Assembly: GCF_000620705.1 (NCBI RefSeq)
Contig: NZ_KK211170.1
Coordinates: 132,836 to 196,835, forward strand
Reading direction: 5' to 3'
DNA from: Nocardioides sp. URHA0020
GTDB taxonomy: Bacteria; Actinomycetota; Actinomycetes; Propionibacteriales; Nocardioidaceae
DNA: 64,000 nt
In this document: in pieces, positions 49,566 through 57,378 of the stretch
Layout of the letters: each line of letters begins with the position of its first letter
Numbering within the stretch: the stretch's first letter is position 1
Program-made: the position numbers and the translations under genes
Notes under the pieces: generated by a model
The model's input: only the letters and a program-made list of their open reading frames with translations
The model's database searches: none
What the model was told of the DNA's origin: nothing

Positions 49566-49823
49566 GTGAACCTGCCCGAGCAGCCACCGACCTTCCGTCC
49601 GCCGTCGCCCGCCGAGCGCCCGTGGTGGTGGCGCCTCGAGAACAGCGCCGGCGTCGAGGTCACCGTCGCCGGTGACCTCGCCGACCAGCGCTTCGCGAGC
49701 CAGGCCGACGCCGAGTCGTGGGTCGGTGAGATCTGGTCGGACCTGGCCGCCGAGGGCGTGGACGCCGTCGTGCTCTTCGAGCACGACCGGCAGGTCTACG
49801 GGCCGATGTCCCTGCACGCCTAG
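49566..49823 (+). CDS. small conserved hypothetical protein
   Basis: An 85-aa protein read from GTG 49566, just after the gcvT stop. It contains 'RPWWWRLENSAGVEVTVAGD' and 'QADAESWVGEIWSDLAAEGV', ending 'LFEHDRQVYGPMSLHA'. This aromatic-rich single-domain pattern recurs as a short actinobacterial protein downstream of gcvT or pepA. Function unknown. It is probably translated by coupling to gcvT. Confidence 0.75.
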   Translation: MNLPEQPPTFRPPSPAERPWWWRLENSAGVEVTVAGDLADQRFASQADAESWVGEIWSDLAAEGVDAVVLFEHDRQVYGPMSLHA

Positions 49824-49836
49824 CCGGGATGCAGCC

Positions 49837-51408
49837 GTGCCCGGTGACCACGCCGACTTCGCGGCCTACCTGACGGCGCGCTGGCCGTCGCTGGTGCGCA
49901 CCCTGGTGCTGCTCGGCTGTGGTCGCCCGGAGGCGGTGACGCTCGCGCGGACCGGGCTGGCGCGGTGCGACCAGGGCTGGGACCGGGTCCGCCGCGCCGA
50001 CGACGTGGACGTGTACACCTACGCGACCGTGCTCGGCTGCCTGCACCAGCACCGCCGCCAGGTCCCTGCGCCCGCGGTGCCCGCGGTGGCCCCGGCGTGG
50101 TCGGGGTCGTCGGGGTCGTCGGGCGAGGAGCCGACCGCCGACGAGCTCCTGCTGCACGCGCTCATGCTCCAGCTCGAGCGCCTGGACACCGACGAGCGGG
50201 AGGCGGTGGTGCTGCACCTGGTCGCGGAGCTCTCCGAGTCGCAGGTCGCGGACGTCCTCGACGTCCCGCTGGAGTCCGCGCAGGCCAGGATCACCCACGG
50301 GCTCGGCCGGCTCGACGTCCTCAGTCCGCGCGAGGCGTTCCGGCGGGCGAGCGAGGCGGTCGAGGTGCCGGCGGTGCCGGTCGACGACGTGGTCGCCGAG
50401 GCCCGCGCGCGCCGTCGCCGGCGGCTGCGCCTCGGGGTCGCCGGGGTGGCGGCGGCCGCGGTGGTGGTGGGCGGGCTGGCCTGGGCCGCCGACCGCGGGC
50501 CCGACGACCCAGGCGAGCGCGACCTGGCGCCGGTGGCGGTCCGGCTGGAGCGCAACCCCGTCACGGTGGCGTGGTACGCCGACGGCCGGCTCCACCTGGA
50601 CAAGGTGTCGGTGAAGGTGCCGGCGATCACCGCCCTGGTCGAGCTCGACGGGGGAGCGGTGTACGGCGACCGCAAGGGCACGATCGCGTTCGTGGCCGCC
50701 GACGGCCAGCGCCGCCGGATCGGGCACCAGGACCCGGACGGACGGCTGGTGGCCTCGACCGGCGAGGGCTGGGTGGCCTGGGTCGACCCCGGAGACGGCG
50801 GCAGCGACGCGACGCTCGAGGTGTACGACGTGGCCACAGGGGCCAACGTCGCGACGCAGGACCTGCGGACGGGCGACGTACGCCCCATCGCCATCGACCA
50901 GGGGCACCTGTACTTCGCGGCCCCGGACGGCACGTACTCCTGGGAGCCCGCGCGCGGGTCGCCGCGGCGCATGGATCGCGACGGCCTGGTCGACGTCGAG
51001 TCGGCGAACCTCGTCTACCAGCTCGACGGCTCGATCGAGATGGAGCAGGGCTTCTTCAACGTCTCCTTCGTCCGGCCCGGCACCGATGCGCTGATCTCCC
51101 CGGGCGGCGTCCTGGTGCTCAGCAGGGTGCCGGGGCCGGGGGTCGCGACGGGTGCGCCCTTCCGGCCGCTGCTGTACGACGCCCGCTCGGGCTCGCGGAA
51201 GCCGACCGGCGTGCGCGCCGACGAGCGCGCCGTCGCCGCGGCCTTCGGCTCCAACAACACGGCGGTCTACCTCGTCGCCCAGGTCGCCGACCTCGACAGC
51301 GGCGGCGACCACCTGCTGGCGCTGCGCAGCTGCGACCTGACCGACGGGCGATGCACCGACGTCGCGCCGGTCGAGGCGGGCACCGACCCGCCCGTGCTGG
51401 CCCAGTAG
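49837..51408 (+). CDS. sigma-factor-like domain fused to transmembrane helix and beta-propeller
   Basis: This is a 523-aa protein. Residues 1-170 resemble a SigE-type ECF sigma factor: region-2-like 'ADFAAYLTARWPSLVRTLVL' and region-4 'LDTDEREAVVLHLVAELSES', then 'QVADVLDVPLESAQARITHG'. After an Arg-rich stop-transfer stretch there is one transmembrane helix (about 200-218, 'GVAGVAAAAVVVGGLAWAA'). An extracytoplasmic beta-propeller-like region follows ('TVAWYADGRLHLDKVSVKVP', 'LVASTGEGWVAWVDPGDGGS'). Core-binding aromatic residues of region 2 are poorly kept, so true sigma activity is uncertain; it may be a membrane-tethered transcription sensor. GTG 49837 is preferred. Confidence 0.75.
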   Translation: MPGDHADFAAYLTARWPSLVRTLVLLGCGRPEAVTLARTGLARCDQGWDRVRRADDVDVYTYATVLGCLHQHRRQVPAPAVPAVAPAWSGSSGSSGEEPTADELLLHALMLQLERLDTDEREAVVLHLVAELSESQVADVLDVPLESAQARITHGLGRLDVLSPREAFRRASEAVEVPAVPVDDVVAEARARRRRRLRLGVAGVAAAAVVVGGLAWAADRGPDDPGERDLAPVAVRLERNPVTVAWYADGRLHLDKVSVKVPAITALVELDGGAVYGDRKGTIAFVAADGQRRRIGHQDPDGRLVASTGEGWVAWVDPGDGGSDATLEVYDVATGANVATQDLRTGDVRPIAIDQGHLYFAAPDGTYSWEPARGSPRRMDRDGLVDVESANLVYQLDGSIEMEQGFFNVSFVRPGTDALISPGGVLVLSRVPGPGVATGAPFRPLLYDARSGSRKPTGVRADERAVAAAFGSNNTAVYLVAQVADLDSGGDHLLALRSCDLTDGRCTDVAPVEAGTDPPVLAQ

Positions 51409-51418
51409 CCGGTCGCAG

Positions 51419-51424
51419 TAGCGT
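51419..51424 (+). promoter_or_regulatory. -10 box TAGCGT, leaderless start
   Basis: TAGCGT is 7 nt before ATG 51432. Confidence 0.5.
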
Positions 51425-51431
51425 CCGGTCC

Positions 51432-52250
51432 ATGCGCTTCAGCCAGGTCGACGTCTTCTCCACCGAGCCGCTGCGCGGCAACCCGGTCGCCGTCGTGCAC
51501 GCCGCCGACGACCTCACCGACGAGCAGATGGCGGCGTTCGCCCGCTGGACCAACCTGTCCGAGACGACCTTCCTGCTCGCCCCGACCGACCCTGGTGCCG
51601 ACTACCGGCTGCGGATCTGGACGCCGGGCGGCGAGCTGCCGTTCGCCGGCCACCCCACCCTGGGCAGCGCGCACGCCTGGCTCGAGGCCGGCGGCATGCC
51701 GGTCGGCGGCGACGTCGTGCAGGAGTGCGGGGCCGGGCTGGTCACGATCCGCCGTGGCGCGACCCTCGCCTTCGCCGCCCCGCCGCTGACGCGCTCGGGG
51801 CCGGTCGACAGTGCGGACGTCGAGGGCATCTGCCGGGCCCTGCGGGTCCCGGCGACCGACATCGTGGAGACGACCTGGATCGACAACGGCCCGGGCTGGG
51901 TGGGCGTGCGGCTGCGCGACGCGTCGGCGGTGCTCGCGCTCGACCCGGACTGGGCCGCCTTCGGCGACCTCAAGATCGGCGTCGTCGGGCCGTACGACGA
52001 GGGCCCGCTGGCCGTCGAGGTGCGCGCCTTCTGCCCCGGCTACGGGATGCCGGAGGACCCGGTGACCGGCTCGCTCAACGCCGGGATCGGCCAGTGGCTC
52101 GCGGGAGGCGTGCTGCCCACGTCGTACGTCGCCTCCCAGGGGACCGTCCTGCAGCGCGCCGGCCGGGTGCAGGTGGACCTCGTCGACGGCGTCGTGTGGG
52201 TCGGCGGCGACACGACGACGACCATCACCGGCAGCGTCGCGCTCGACTAG
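51432..52250 (+). CDS. PhzF family isomerase/epimerase-like protein
   Basis: This 272-aa protein has the duplicated diaminopimelate-epimerase-like fold of PhzF. The N-terminus is 'QVDVFSTEPLRGNPVAVVHA', followed by 'NLSETTFLLAPTDPGADYRL' with the catalytic Glu of the NxSET motif. 'GELPFAGHPTLGSAHAWLEA' and the second-domain 'EDPVTGSLNAGIGQWL' complete the signature. The family isomerises or cyclises small metabolites; the substrate is unknown. It is followed 10 bp later by thyA. Confidence 0.92.
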   Translation: MRFSQVDVFSTEPLRGNPVAVVHAADDLTDEQMAAFARWTNLSETTFLLAPTDPGADYRLRIWTPGGELPFAGHPTLGSAHAWLEAGGMPVGGDVVQECGAGLVTIRRGATLAFAAPPLTRSGPVDSADVEGICRALRVPATDIVETTWIDNGPGWVGVRLRDASAVLALDPDWAAFGDLKIGVVGPYDEGPLAVEVRAFCPGYGMPEDPVTGSLNAGIGQWLAGGVLPTSYVASQGTVLQRAGRVQVDLVDGVVWVGGDTTTTITGSVALD

Positions 52251-52253
52251 GCT
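52248..52253 (+). promoter_or_regulatory. -10 box TAGGCT for thyA
   Basis: TAGGCT is 7 nt before GTG 52261. Its first three bases are the stop codon of the PhzF gene. Confidence 0.55.
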
Positions 52254-52260
52254 CGCCCCC

Positions 52261-53055
52261 GTGCAGACCTACCTCGACCTCCTCCAGCGGATCCTCGACG
52301 AGGGCGCGGAGAAGAGCGACCGCACCGGCACCGGCACCCGCTCGGTCTTCGGGCACCAGATGCGCTTCGACCTGACGGCGGGCTTCCCGCTGGTCACCAC
52401 GAAGAAGGTGCACACCCGCTCGGTCTTCGGTGAGCTGCTGTGGTTCCTGCGCGGCGACACCAACGTGAAGTGGCTCCAGGACCGCGGCATCTCGATCTGG
52501 GACGAGTGGGCCGACGACCACGGCGACCTCGGCCCGATCTACGGCTACCAGTGGCGCTCGTGGCCGACGCCCGATGGTCGCCACGTCGACCAGATCGCCC
52601 AGGTCGTGGAGCAGATCCGCGCCAACCCCGACTCGCGCCGCCACATCGTCTCGGCGTGGAACGTCGCCGACATCCCCGACATGGCGCTGGCGCCGTGCCA
52701 CACGATGTTCCAGTTCTACGTGGCCGAGGGCCGGCTGTCCTGCCAGCTCTACCAGCGCTCGGCCGACGTCTTCCTCGGCGTGCCCTTCAACATCGCGTCG
52801 TACGCGCTGCTGACCCACATGGTCGCGCAGGTGGCGGGCCTGGAGGTCGGCGACTTCGTGCACACGCTGGGCGACGCGCACCTCTACTCCAACCACCTCG
52901 AGCAGGCGCGGCTGCAGCTGACCCGCGAGCCCCGGGCGCTGCCGCGACTGGTCCTCGACCCCTCGGTCACCTCGCTCGACGCCTTCGACCTCGAGCACAT
53001 CAGCGTCGAGGGCTACGACCCGCACCCGGCGATCAAGGCGCCCATCGCCGTATGA
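52261..53055 (+). CDS. thyA: thymidylate synthase
   Basis: This 264-aa ThyA makes dTMP from dUMP using methylene-tetrahydrofolate. The catalytic Cys is in 'MALAPCHTMFQFYV', the phosphate-binding Arg is in 'DRTGTGTRSVFGHQMRFDLT', and the substrate-binding 'QLYQRSADVFLGVPFNIASY' is intact. Its length matches the E. coli enzyme. It is coupled to folA by an ATGA overlap (53052-53055), joining dTMP synthesis with recycling of the dihydrofolate it produces. Confidence 0.97.
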   Translation: MQTYLDLLQRILDEGAEKSDRTGTGTRSVFGHQMRFDLTAGFPLVTTKKVHTRSVFGELLWFLRGDTNVKWLQDRGISIWDEWADDHGDLGPIYGYQWRSWPTPDGRHVDQIAQVVEQIRANPDSRRHIVSAWNVADIPDMALAPCHTMFQFYVAEGRLSCQLYQRSADVFLGVPFNIASYALLTHMVAQVAGLEVGDFVHTLGDAHLYSNHLEQARLQLTREPRALPRLVLDPSVTSLDAFDLEHISVEGYDPHPAIKAPIAV

Positions 53056-53531
53056 GGATCGCGCTGGTGGCCGCCGTCGCCCGCAACGGCGTGATCGGCA
53101 ACGGTCCCGACATCCCGTGGCGGATCCCCGGCGAGCAGGCCGAGTTCAAGCGGCTGACCATGGGCCACGTGCTGCTGATGGGCCGCACGACGTACGAGTC
53201 GATCGGCCGCCCGCTGCCCGGTCGCACCACCATCGTCCTGACGCGCGACCCGGGCTGGTCCGCCGAGGGGGTGCTGGTCGCCGGCTCGCTCGACGACGCC
53301 CTCGCGCTGGCAGCGACGCTGCCGGGTGACGTGATGGTGGTCGGGGGAGCGCAGGTCTACGCCGCCGCGCTGCCGGTGGCCACCGAGCAGGTCATCAGCG
53401 AGGTGCCGCTCTCGCCCGAGGGCGACGTGCACTACCCGGCGTACGACGCCTCGGACTGGCTCGAGGCCTCCCGTGAGGTGTTCGAGGGGTACGAGCGGGT
53501 GCGGCTCGTGCGCGCGGCCGACCGGCTGTAG
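53052..53531 (+). CDS. folA: dihydrofolate reductase
   Basis: This 159-aa DHFR reduces dihydrofolate with NADPH. Signatures: 'ALVAAVARNGVIGNGPDIPW' (active-site acid Asp before IPW), 'MGHVLLMGRTTYESIGRPLP', 'RTTIVLTRDP' and 'VMVVGGAQVYAAAL'. The start overlaps the thyA stop. Length and motifs are normal. Confidence 0.96.
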   Translation: MRIALVAAVARNGVIGNGPDIPWRIPGEQAEFKRLTMGHVLLMGRTTYESIGRPLPGRTTIVLTRDPGWSAEGVLVAGSLDDALALAATLPGDVMVVGGAQVYAAALPVATEQVISEVPLSPEGDVHYPAYDASDWLEASREVFEGYERVRLVRAADRL

Positions 53532-53564
53532 CGCCGGTTGGGGCCGCCTGACAGGGTGGTCCGC

Positions 53565-54482
53565 ATGGAGCTGCGCATCTTCACCGAACCCCAGCAGGGC
53601 GCGACGTACGACGACCTGGTCGCGGTCGCCCAGGAGGCCGAGCGACTCGGCTTCGGGGCGTTCTTCCGCTCCGACCACTACCTCGGGATGGGCACCGACG
53701 GCCTGCCCGGGCCCAGCGACGCGTGGATCACGCTGGCCGGGATCGCGCGGGAGACCAGCACGATCCGGCTCGGCACGATGATGACCAGCGCGACCTTCCG
53801 GCTCCCGGGCCCGCTCGCGATCAGCGTCGCGAACGTCGACCAGATGAGCGGTGGCCGGGTCGAGCTCGGCATCGGGGCCGGCTGGTTCGAGCAGGAGCAC
53901 ACGAAGTACGGCATCCCCTTCCCGGGCACCAAGGAGCGCTTCGACCGCTTCGAGGAGCAGCTGGCCATCATCACCGGGCTCTGGGCGACCGAGGGCGGCT
54001 TCACCCACGACGGCGAGCACTACCAGATGACCGACTCGCCGGGGCTGCCCAAGCCGACGCAGCCGAAGCCGCCGGTGCTGATCGGTGGCGTGGGCAAGAA
54101 GCGGACGCCCGAGCTGGCAGCCCGCTACGCCGACGAGTTCAACCTGCCGTTCGTCGACGAGGCCACCACGGAGAGCCAGTTCCGGCGGGTGCGCGAGGCG
54201 TGCGAGGCCCGGGACCGCGACCCCGCCACCATGCGCTGGTCCAACGCGCTGGTGCTCTGCGTGGGCGCCGACGAGGCCGAGGTCGAGCGCCGCGCGGGAG
54301 CGATCGGCCGCGACAAGGACGAGCTGCGCGAGAACGGCCTGGCCGGCACGCCGCAGGAGGTGGTCGACAAGATCGGGCGGTACGCCGCCCTCGGTGCCGA
54401 GCGGCTCTACCTCCAGGTCCTGGACCTCGCCGACCTCGACCACCTGCGCCTGGTGGCTCGCGACGTGATGCCGCACGTCTGA
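53565..54482 (+). CDS. LLM class (F420-dependent type) oxidoreductase
   Basis: This 305-aa bacterial-luciferase-fold protein has 'EAERLGFGAFFRSDHYLGMG', 'IRLGTMMTSATFRLPGPLAI', 'GRVELGIGAGWFEQEHTKYG' and 'LIGGVGKKRTPELAARYADE'. These fit the TIGR03560-like F420-dependent subgroup common in actinobacteria. Cofactor F420 is inferred from family; the substrate is unknown. ATG 53565 follows CAGGGT by 7 nt. Confidence 0.9.
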   Translation: MELRIFTEPQQGATYDDLVAVAQEAERLGFGAFFRSDHYLGMGTDGLPGPSDAWITLAGIARETSTIRLGTMMTSATFRLPGPLAISVANVDQMSGGRVELGIGAGWFEQEHTKYGIPFPGTKERFDRFEEQLAIITGLWATEGGFTHDGEHYQMTDSPGLPKPTQPKPPVLIGGVGKKRTPELAARYADEFNLPFVDEATTESQFRRVREACEARDRDPATMRWSNALVLCVGADEAEVERRAGAIGRDKDELRENGLAGTPQEVVDKIGRYAALGAERLYLQVLDLADLDHLRLVARDVMPHV

Positions 54483-54499
54483 GTCGGGTCGGGAGCCGA

Positions 54500-54505
54500 T
54501 AGCCT
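54500..54505 (+). promoter_or_regulatory. -10 box TAGCCT for dapA
   Basis: TAGCCT is 7 nt before ATG 54513, with no Shine-Dalgarno. Confidence 0.55.
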
Positions 54506-54512
54506 GTAGGGC

Positions 54513-55409
54513 ATGACGTCCGTGCCCGCCGCTCCGTTCGGCCACGTCCTCACGGCGATGGCCACCGCCTTCCACGCCGACGGCTCGGTCGACCTCGACG
54601 GCACCGCGCGGATCGCCGTCCATCTCGTCGACAACGGGCACGACGGCGTCGTGGTCTCCGGCACGACGGGGGAGTCGCCGACCACCTCCACGGCCGAGGA
54701 CGGCGCGATCCTCGCCGCCGTCAAGGACGCGGTGGGCGACCGGGCGACGGTGATCGCCGGCGTCGGCACCAACTCCACGGCCCACTCGGTCGAGCTCGCC
54801 GAGCAGGCGGCCAAGATCGGCGCCGACGGCCTGCTGCTCGTGACGCCGTACTACAACAAGCCCGGCCAGGCCGGCGTCCTGCACCACTTCACCGAGGTCT
54901 GCCGGGCCTCCGATGTGCCGGTGATGCTCTACGACGTCCCCGGGCGCACCGGCACCCAGATCTCGCTCGAGACCTTCGAGGCCGCCAAGCAGCTCGACAC
55001 CGTCGTCGCGGTCAAGGACGCCGTCGGTGACTTCGCCCGCGGGGTGCAGCTGACCCGGCTCGGGTACGCCGTCTACTCCGGCGACGACATCAGCAACCTC
55101 GGCTGGCTCGCCCACGGCGCGGTCGGCGTCGTCTCGGTGGTCGGCCACGCGGCCGGCCCGCAGACCAAGGCGATGGCGGAGGCCTTCTGGGCCGGCGACC
55201 ACGCCGAGGCCCTCACGATCTTCACGCGGCTGCTCCCCGCGATCGACGCCGTCATGGGCGTCGCCAACTACGGAGCCACCACCGCCAAGGCAGCGCTCCA
55301 GCTGCTCGGCGTCCTCGACAACCGGAACGTCCGCGCACCCCTGGTGCCGCTGACCGACGACGAGGTGACCGCGCTGCGCGCCGGCCTCGTCGCCTCCGGT
55401 CTCCTCTAG
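54513..55409 (+). CDS. dapA: 4-hydroxy-tetrahydrodipicolinate synthase
   Basis: This 298-aa DapA condenses pyruvate with aspartate semialdehyde in the lysine/diaminopimelate pathway. It has 'VVVSGTTGESPTTSTAED', the tyrosine pair in 'LLVTPYYNKPGQAGVLHHF', and the Schiff-base Lys in 'TVVAVKDAVGDFAR'. It is followed 12 bp later by rnj, the usual actinobacterial order. Confidence 0.96.
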   Translation: MTSVPAAPFGHVLTAMATAFHADGSVDLDGTARIAVHLVDNGHDGVVVSGTTGESPTTSTAEDGAILAAVKDAVGDRATVIAGVGTNSTAHSVELAEQAAKIGADGLLLVTPYYNKPGQAGVLHHFTEVCRASDVPVMLYDVPGRTGTQISLETFEAAKQLDTVVAVKDAVGDFARGVQLTRLGYAVYSGDDISNLGWLAHGAVGVVSVVGHAAGPQTKAMAEAFWAGDHAEALTIFTRLLPAIDAVMGVANYGATTAKAALQLLGVLDNRNVRAPLVPLTDDEVTALRAGLVASGLL

Positions 55410-55421
55410 AACGGACCCGAC

Positions 55422-57107
55422 TTGAGCCACTCCCACCCCGAGCTGTCCACACCGCGCAAGCTGGCGAAGGGTGGCCTCCGGGTCACCGCGTTCGGCGGCC
55501 TCGGCGAGGTGGGCCGCAACATGACCGCCTTCGAGTACGACGGCCGCCTGCTGATCGTCGACTGCGGCGTGCTCTTCCCGGAGGACCACCAGCCCGGCAT
55601 CGACCTGATCCTCCCGGACTGGTCCTCGATCCGCGACCGCCTCGAGGACATCGAGGCGCTGGTGCTGACCCACGGTCACGAGGACCACATCGGCGCGACG
55701 CCGTACCTGCTCCGCGAGCGCCGCGACATCCCGCTCGTCGGCTCCCAGCTCACGCTGGCGCTGCTGGACAGCAAGCTGCGCGAGCACCGGCTCCGCGAGA
55801 CCGTGCACCACATCGTCAAGGAGGGGGACCGGCTCACGTTCGGCCCCTTCGAGCTCGAGTTCGTCGCGGTCAACCACTCCATCCCGGACGCGCTCGCGGT
55901 CGCGATCCGCACCGGCGCCGGCATGGTCCTGCACACCGGCGACTTCAAGATGGACCAGCTGCCCCTCGACGGCCGGATCACCGACCTGCGGGCCTTCGGC
56001 CGGCTGGGGGAGGAGGGCGTCGACCTCTTCCTCACCGACTCGACCAACGCCGAGACGCCCGGGTTCACGCCCTCGGAGAAGTCGATCACCCCGGTGATCG
56101 ACCAGGTCTTCCGCGACTCCGAGCAGCGGATCATCGTCGCGTGCTTCGCCTCGCACGTGCACCGGGTCCAGCAGGTGCTCGACGCCGCGGTCGCCAACAA
56201 GCGGAAGGTCGCCTATGTCGGCCGCTCGATGGTGCGCAACATGGCGATCGCGCGCGACCTGGGCTACCTGACCGTCCCTCCAGGCGTGCTCGTCGACGCC
56301 AAAGAGCTCGCCGACCTCGCCCCCGAGCGCCAGGTGCTGATCTCGACCGGCTCGCAGGGCGAGCCGATGAGCGCCCTGAGCCGGATCGCCCAGCGCAACC
56401 ACAGCTTCGTGCACATCGAGGAGGGCGACACCGTCCTGCTCGCCTCCAGCCTGATCCCGGGCAACGAGAACGCCGTCTACCGGGTCATCAACGGCCTGGC
56501 CCGCTGGGGCGCCAACGTCGTGCACAAGGGCAACGCCCACGTCCACGTCTCAGGCCACGCCAGCGCCGGTGAGCTCCTCTACTGCTACAACATCGTCAAG
56601 CCGCGCAACGTGATGCCCGTGCACGGCGAGATCCGGCACCTGCTCGCCAACGCCGAGCTCGCCCGCGCCACCGGGGTGGAGCACGTCGTGATCGCCGAGG
56701 ACGGCGTCGTCGTCGACCTGATCAAGGGCGTCGCCACGGTCGCCGGCAAGGTCGAGTGCGGCTACGTCTTCGTCGACGGCTCCTCGGTCGGCGACGTGAC
56801 CGAGTCCGACCTCAAGGACCGCCGGATCCTCGGCGAGGAGGGGTTCATCTCCGTGATCGTGGTGATCGACTCGGTCAGCGGCAAGGTGGCCGCCGGCCCG
56901 GAGATCCACGCCCGCGGCAACGCGCTCGACGGGGCGTCCTTCGACGAGATCAAGCAGCCGATCATCGAGGCCCTGGACCGCGCGATCGCGGAGGGCAACA
57001 CCGACGCCCACCAGCTCCAGCAGACCGTACGGCGCGTCATCGGCCGCTGGGTGAGCAACACCCACCGCCGCCGCCCGATGATCATCCCGGTCGTGATCGA
57101 GGCCTGA
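55422..57107 (+). CDS. rnj: ribonuclease J
   Basis: This 561-aa metallo-beta-lactamase/beta-CASP ribonuclease matures and degrades RNA by endo- and 5'-exonucleolytic cleavage. The zinc motif is 'LTHGHEDHIGA', followed by 'NHSIPDALAVAI', 'LHTGDFKMDQ', beta-CASP 'IIVACFASHVHRVQQVLDAA' and 'MPVHGEIRHLLANAELA'. The start is TTG 55422, 12 bp after dapA. No better in-frame start keeps the N-terminal 'LRVTAFGGLGEVGRNM'. Confidence 0.95.
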   Translation: MSHSHPELSTPRKLAKGGLRVTAFGGLGEVGRNMTAFEYDGRLLIVDCGVLFPEDHQPGIDLILPDWSSIRDRLEDIEALVLTHGHEDHIGATPYLLRERRDIPLVGSQLTLALLDSKLREHRLRETVHHIVKEGDRLTFGPFELEFVAVNHSIPDALAVAIRTGAGMVLHTGDFKMDQLPLDGRITDLRAFGRLGEEGVDLFLTDSTNAETPGFTPSEKSITPVIDQVFRDSEQRIIVACFASHVHRVQQVLDAAVANKRKVAYVGRSMVRNMAIARDLGYLTVPPGVLVDAKELADLAPERQVLISTGSQGEPMSALSRIAQRNHSFVHIEEGDTVLLASSLIPGNENAVYRVINGLARWGANVVHKGNAHVHVSGHASAGELLYCYNIVKPRNVMPVHGEIRHLLANAELARATGVEHVVIAEDGVVVDLIKGVATVAGKVECGYVFVDGSSVGDVTESDLKDRRILGEEGFISVIVVIDSVSGKVAAGPEIHARGNALDGASFDEIKQPIIEALDRAIAEGNTDAHQLQQTVRRVIGRWVSNTHRRRPMIIPVVIEA

Positions 57108-57180
57108 GCGGAGACGCCCGGGCGCACGGGCGGGGGACCGTCGGCACGCAGCCGCGCCCGGCACTTCCCAGGCTCTTCCT

Positions 57181-57214
57181 GCACTTCTCGGGCGTTGCAA
57201 CGCCCGAGAAGTGC
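57181..57214. repeat. 34-bp perfect palindrome
   Basis: GCACTTCTCGGGCGTTG is followed immediately by its exact reverse complement, with no spacer. A further half-site GCACTTCCCAGG lies just upstream (57161-57172). It is 74 bp after rnj and 165 bp before ftsK. It may be a terminator, but the zero-loop symmetry also suits a protein-binding or repeat element. The rest of 57108-57378 shows only the ftsK promoter. Confidence 0.7.
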
Positions 57215-57365
57215 GGCGATCCCCGGTTCACCGGTGATTCCCGGGGCTGGTGCGACCGACGGGGGACGACCCACCCGCCGGCGGGCGCGCCCGACCCCCA
57301 TCGACCACCAGCACCGCCCCAAGACACGCACTCCTGTGGTCCCTGTGACTGGAGTGACCCCTGCG

Positions 57366-57371
57366 TAGGGT
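57366..57371 (+). promoter_or_regulatory. -10 box TAGGGT for ftsK
   Basis: TAGGGT is 7 nt before ATG 57379, with no Shine-Dalgarno. Confidence 0.55.
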
Positions 57372-57378
57372 GGGGACT

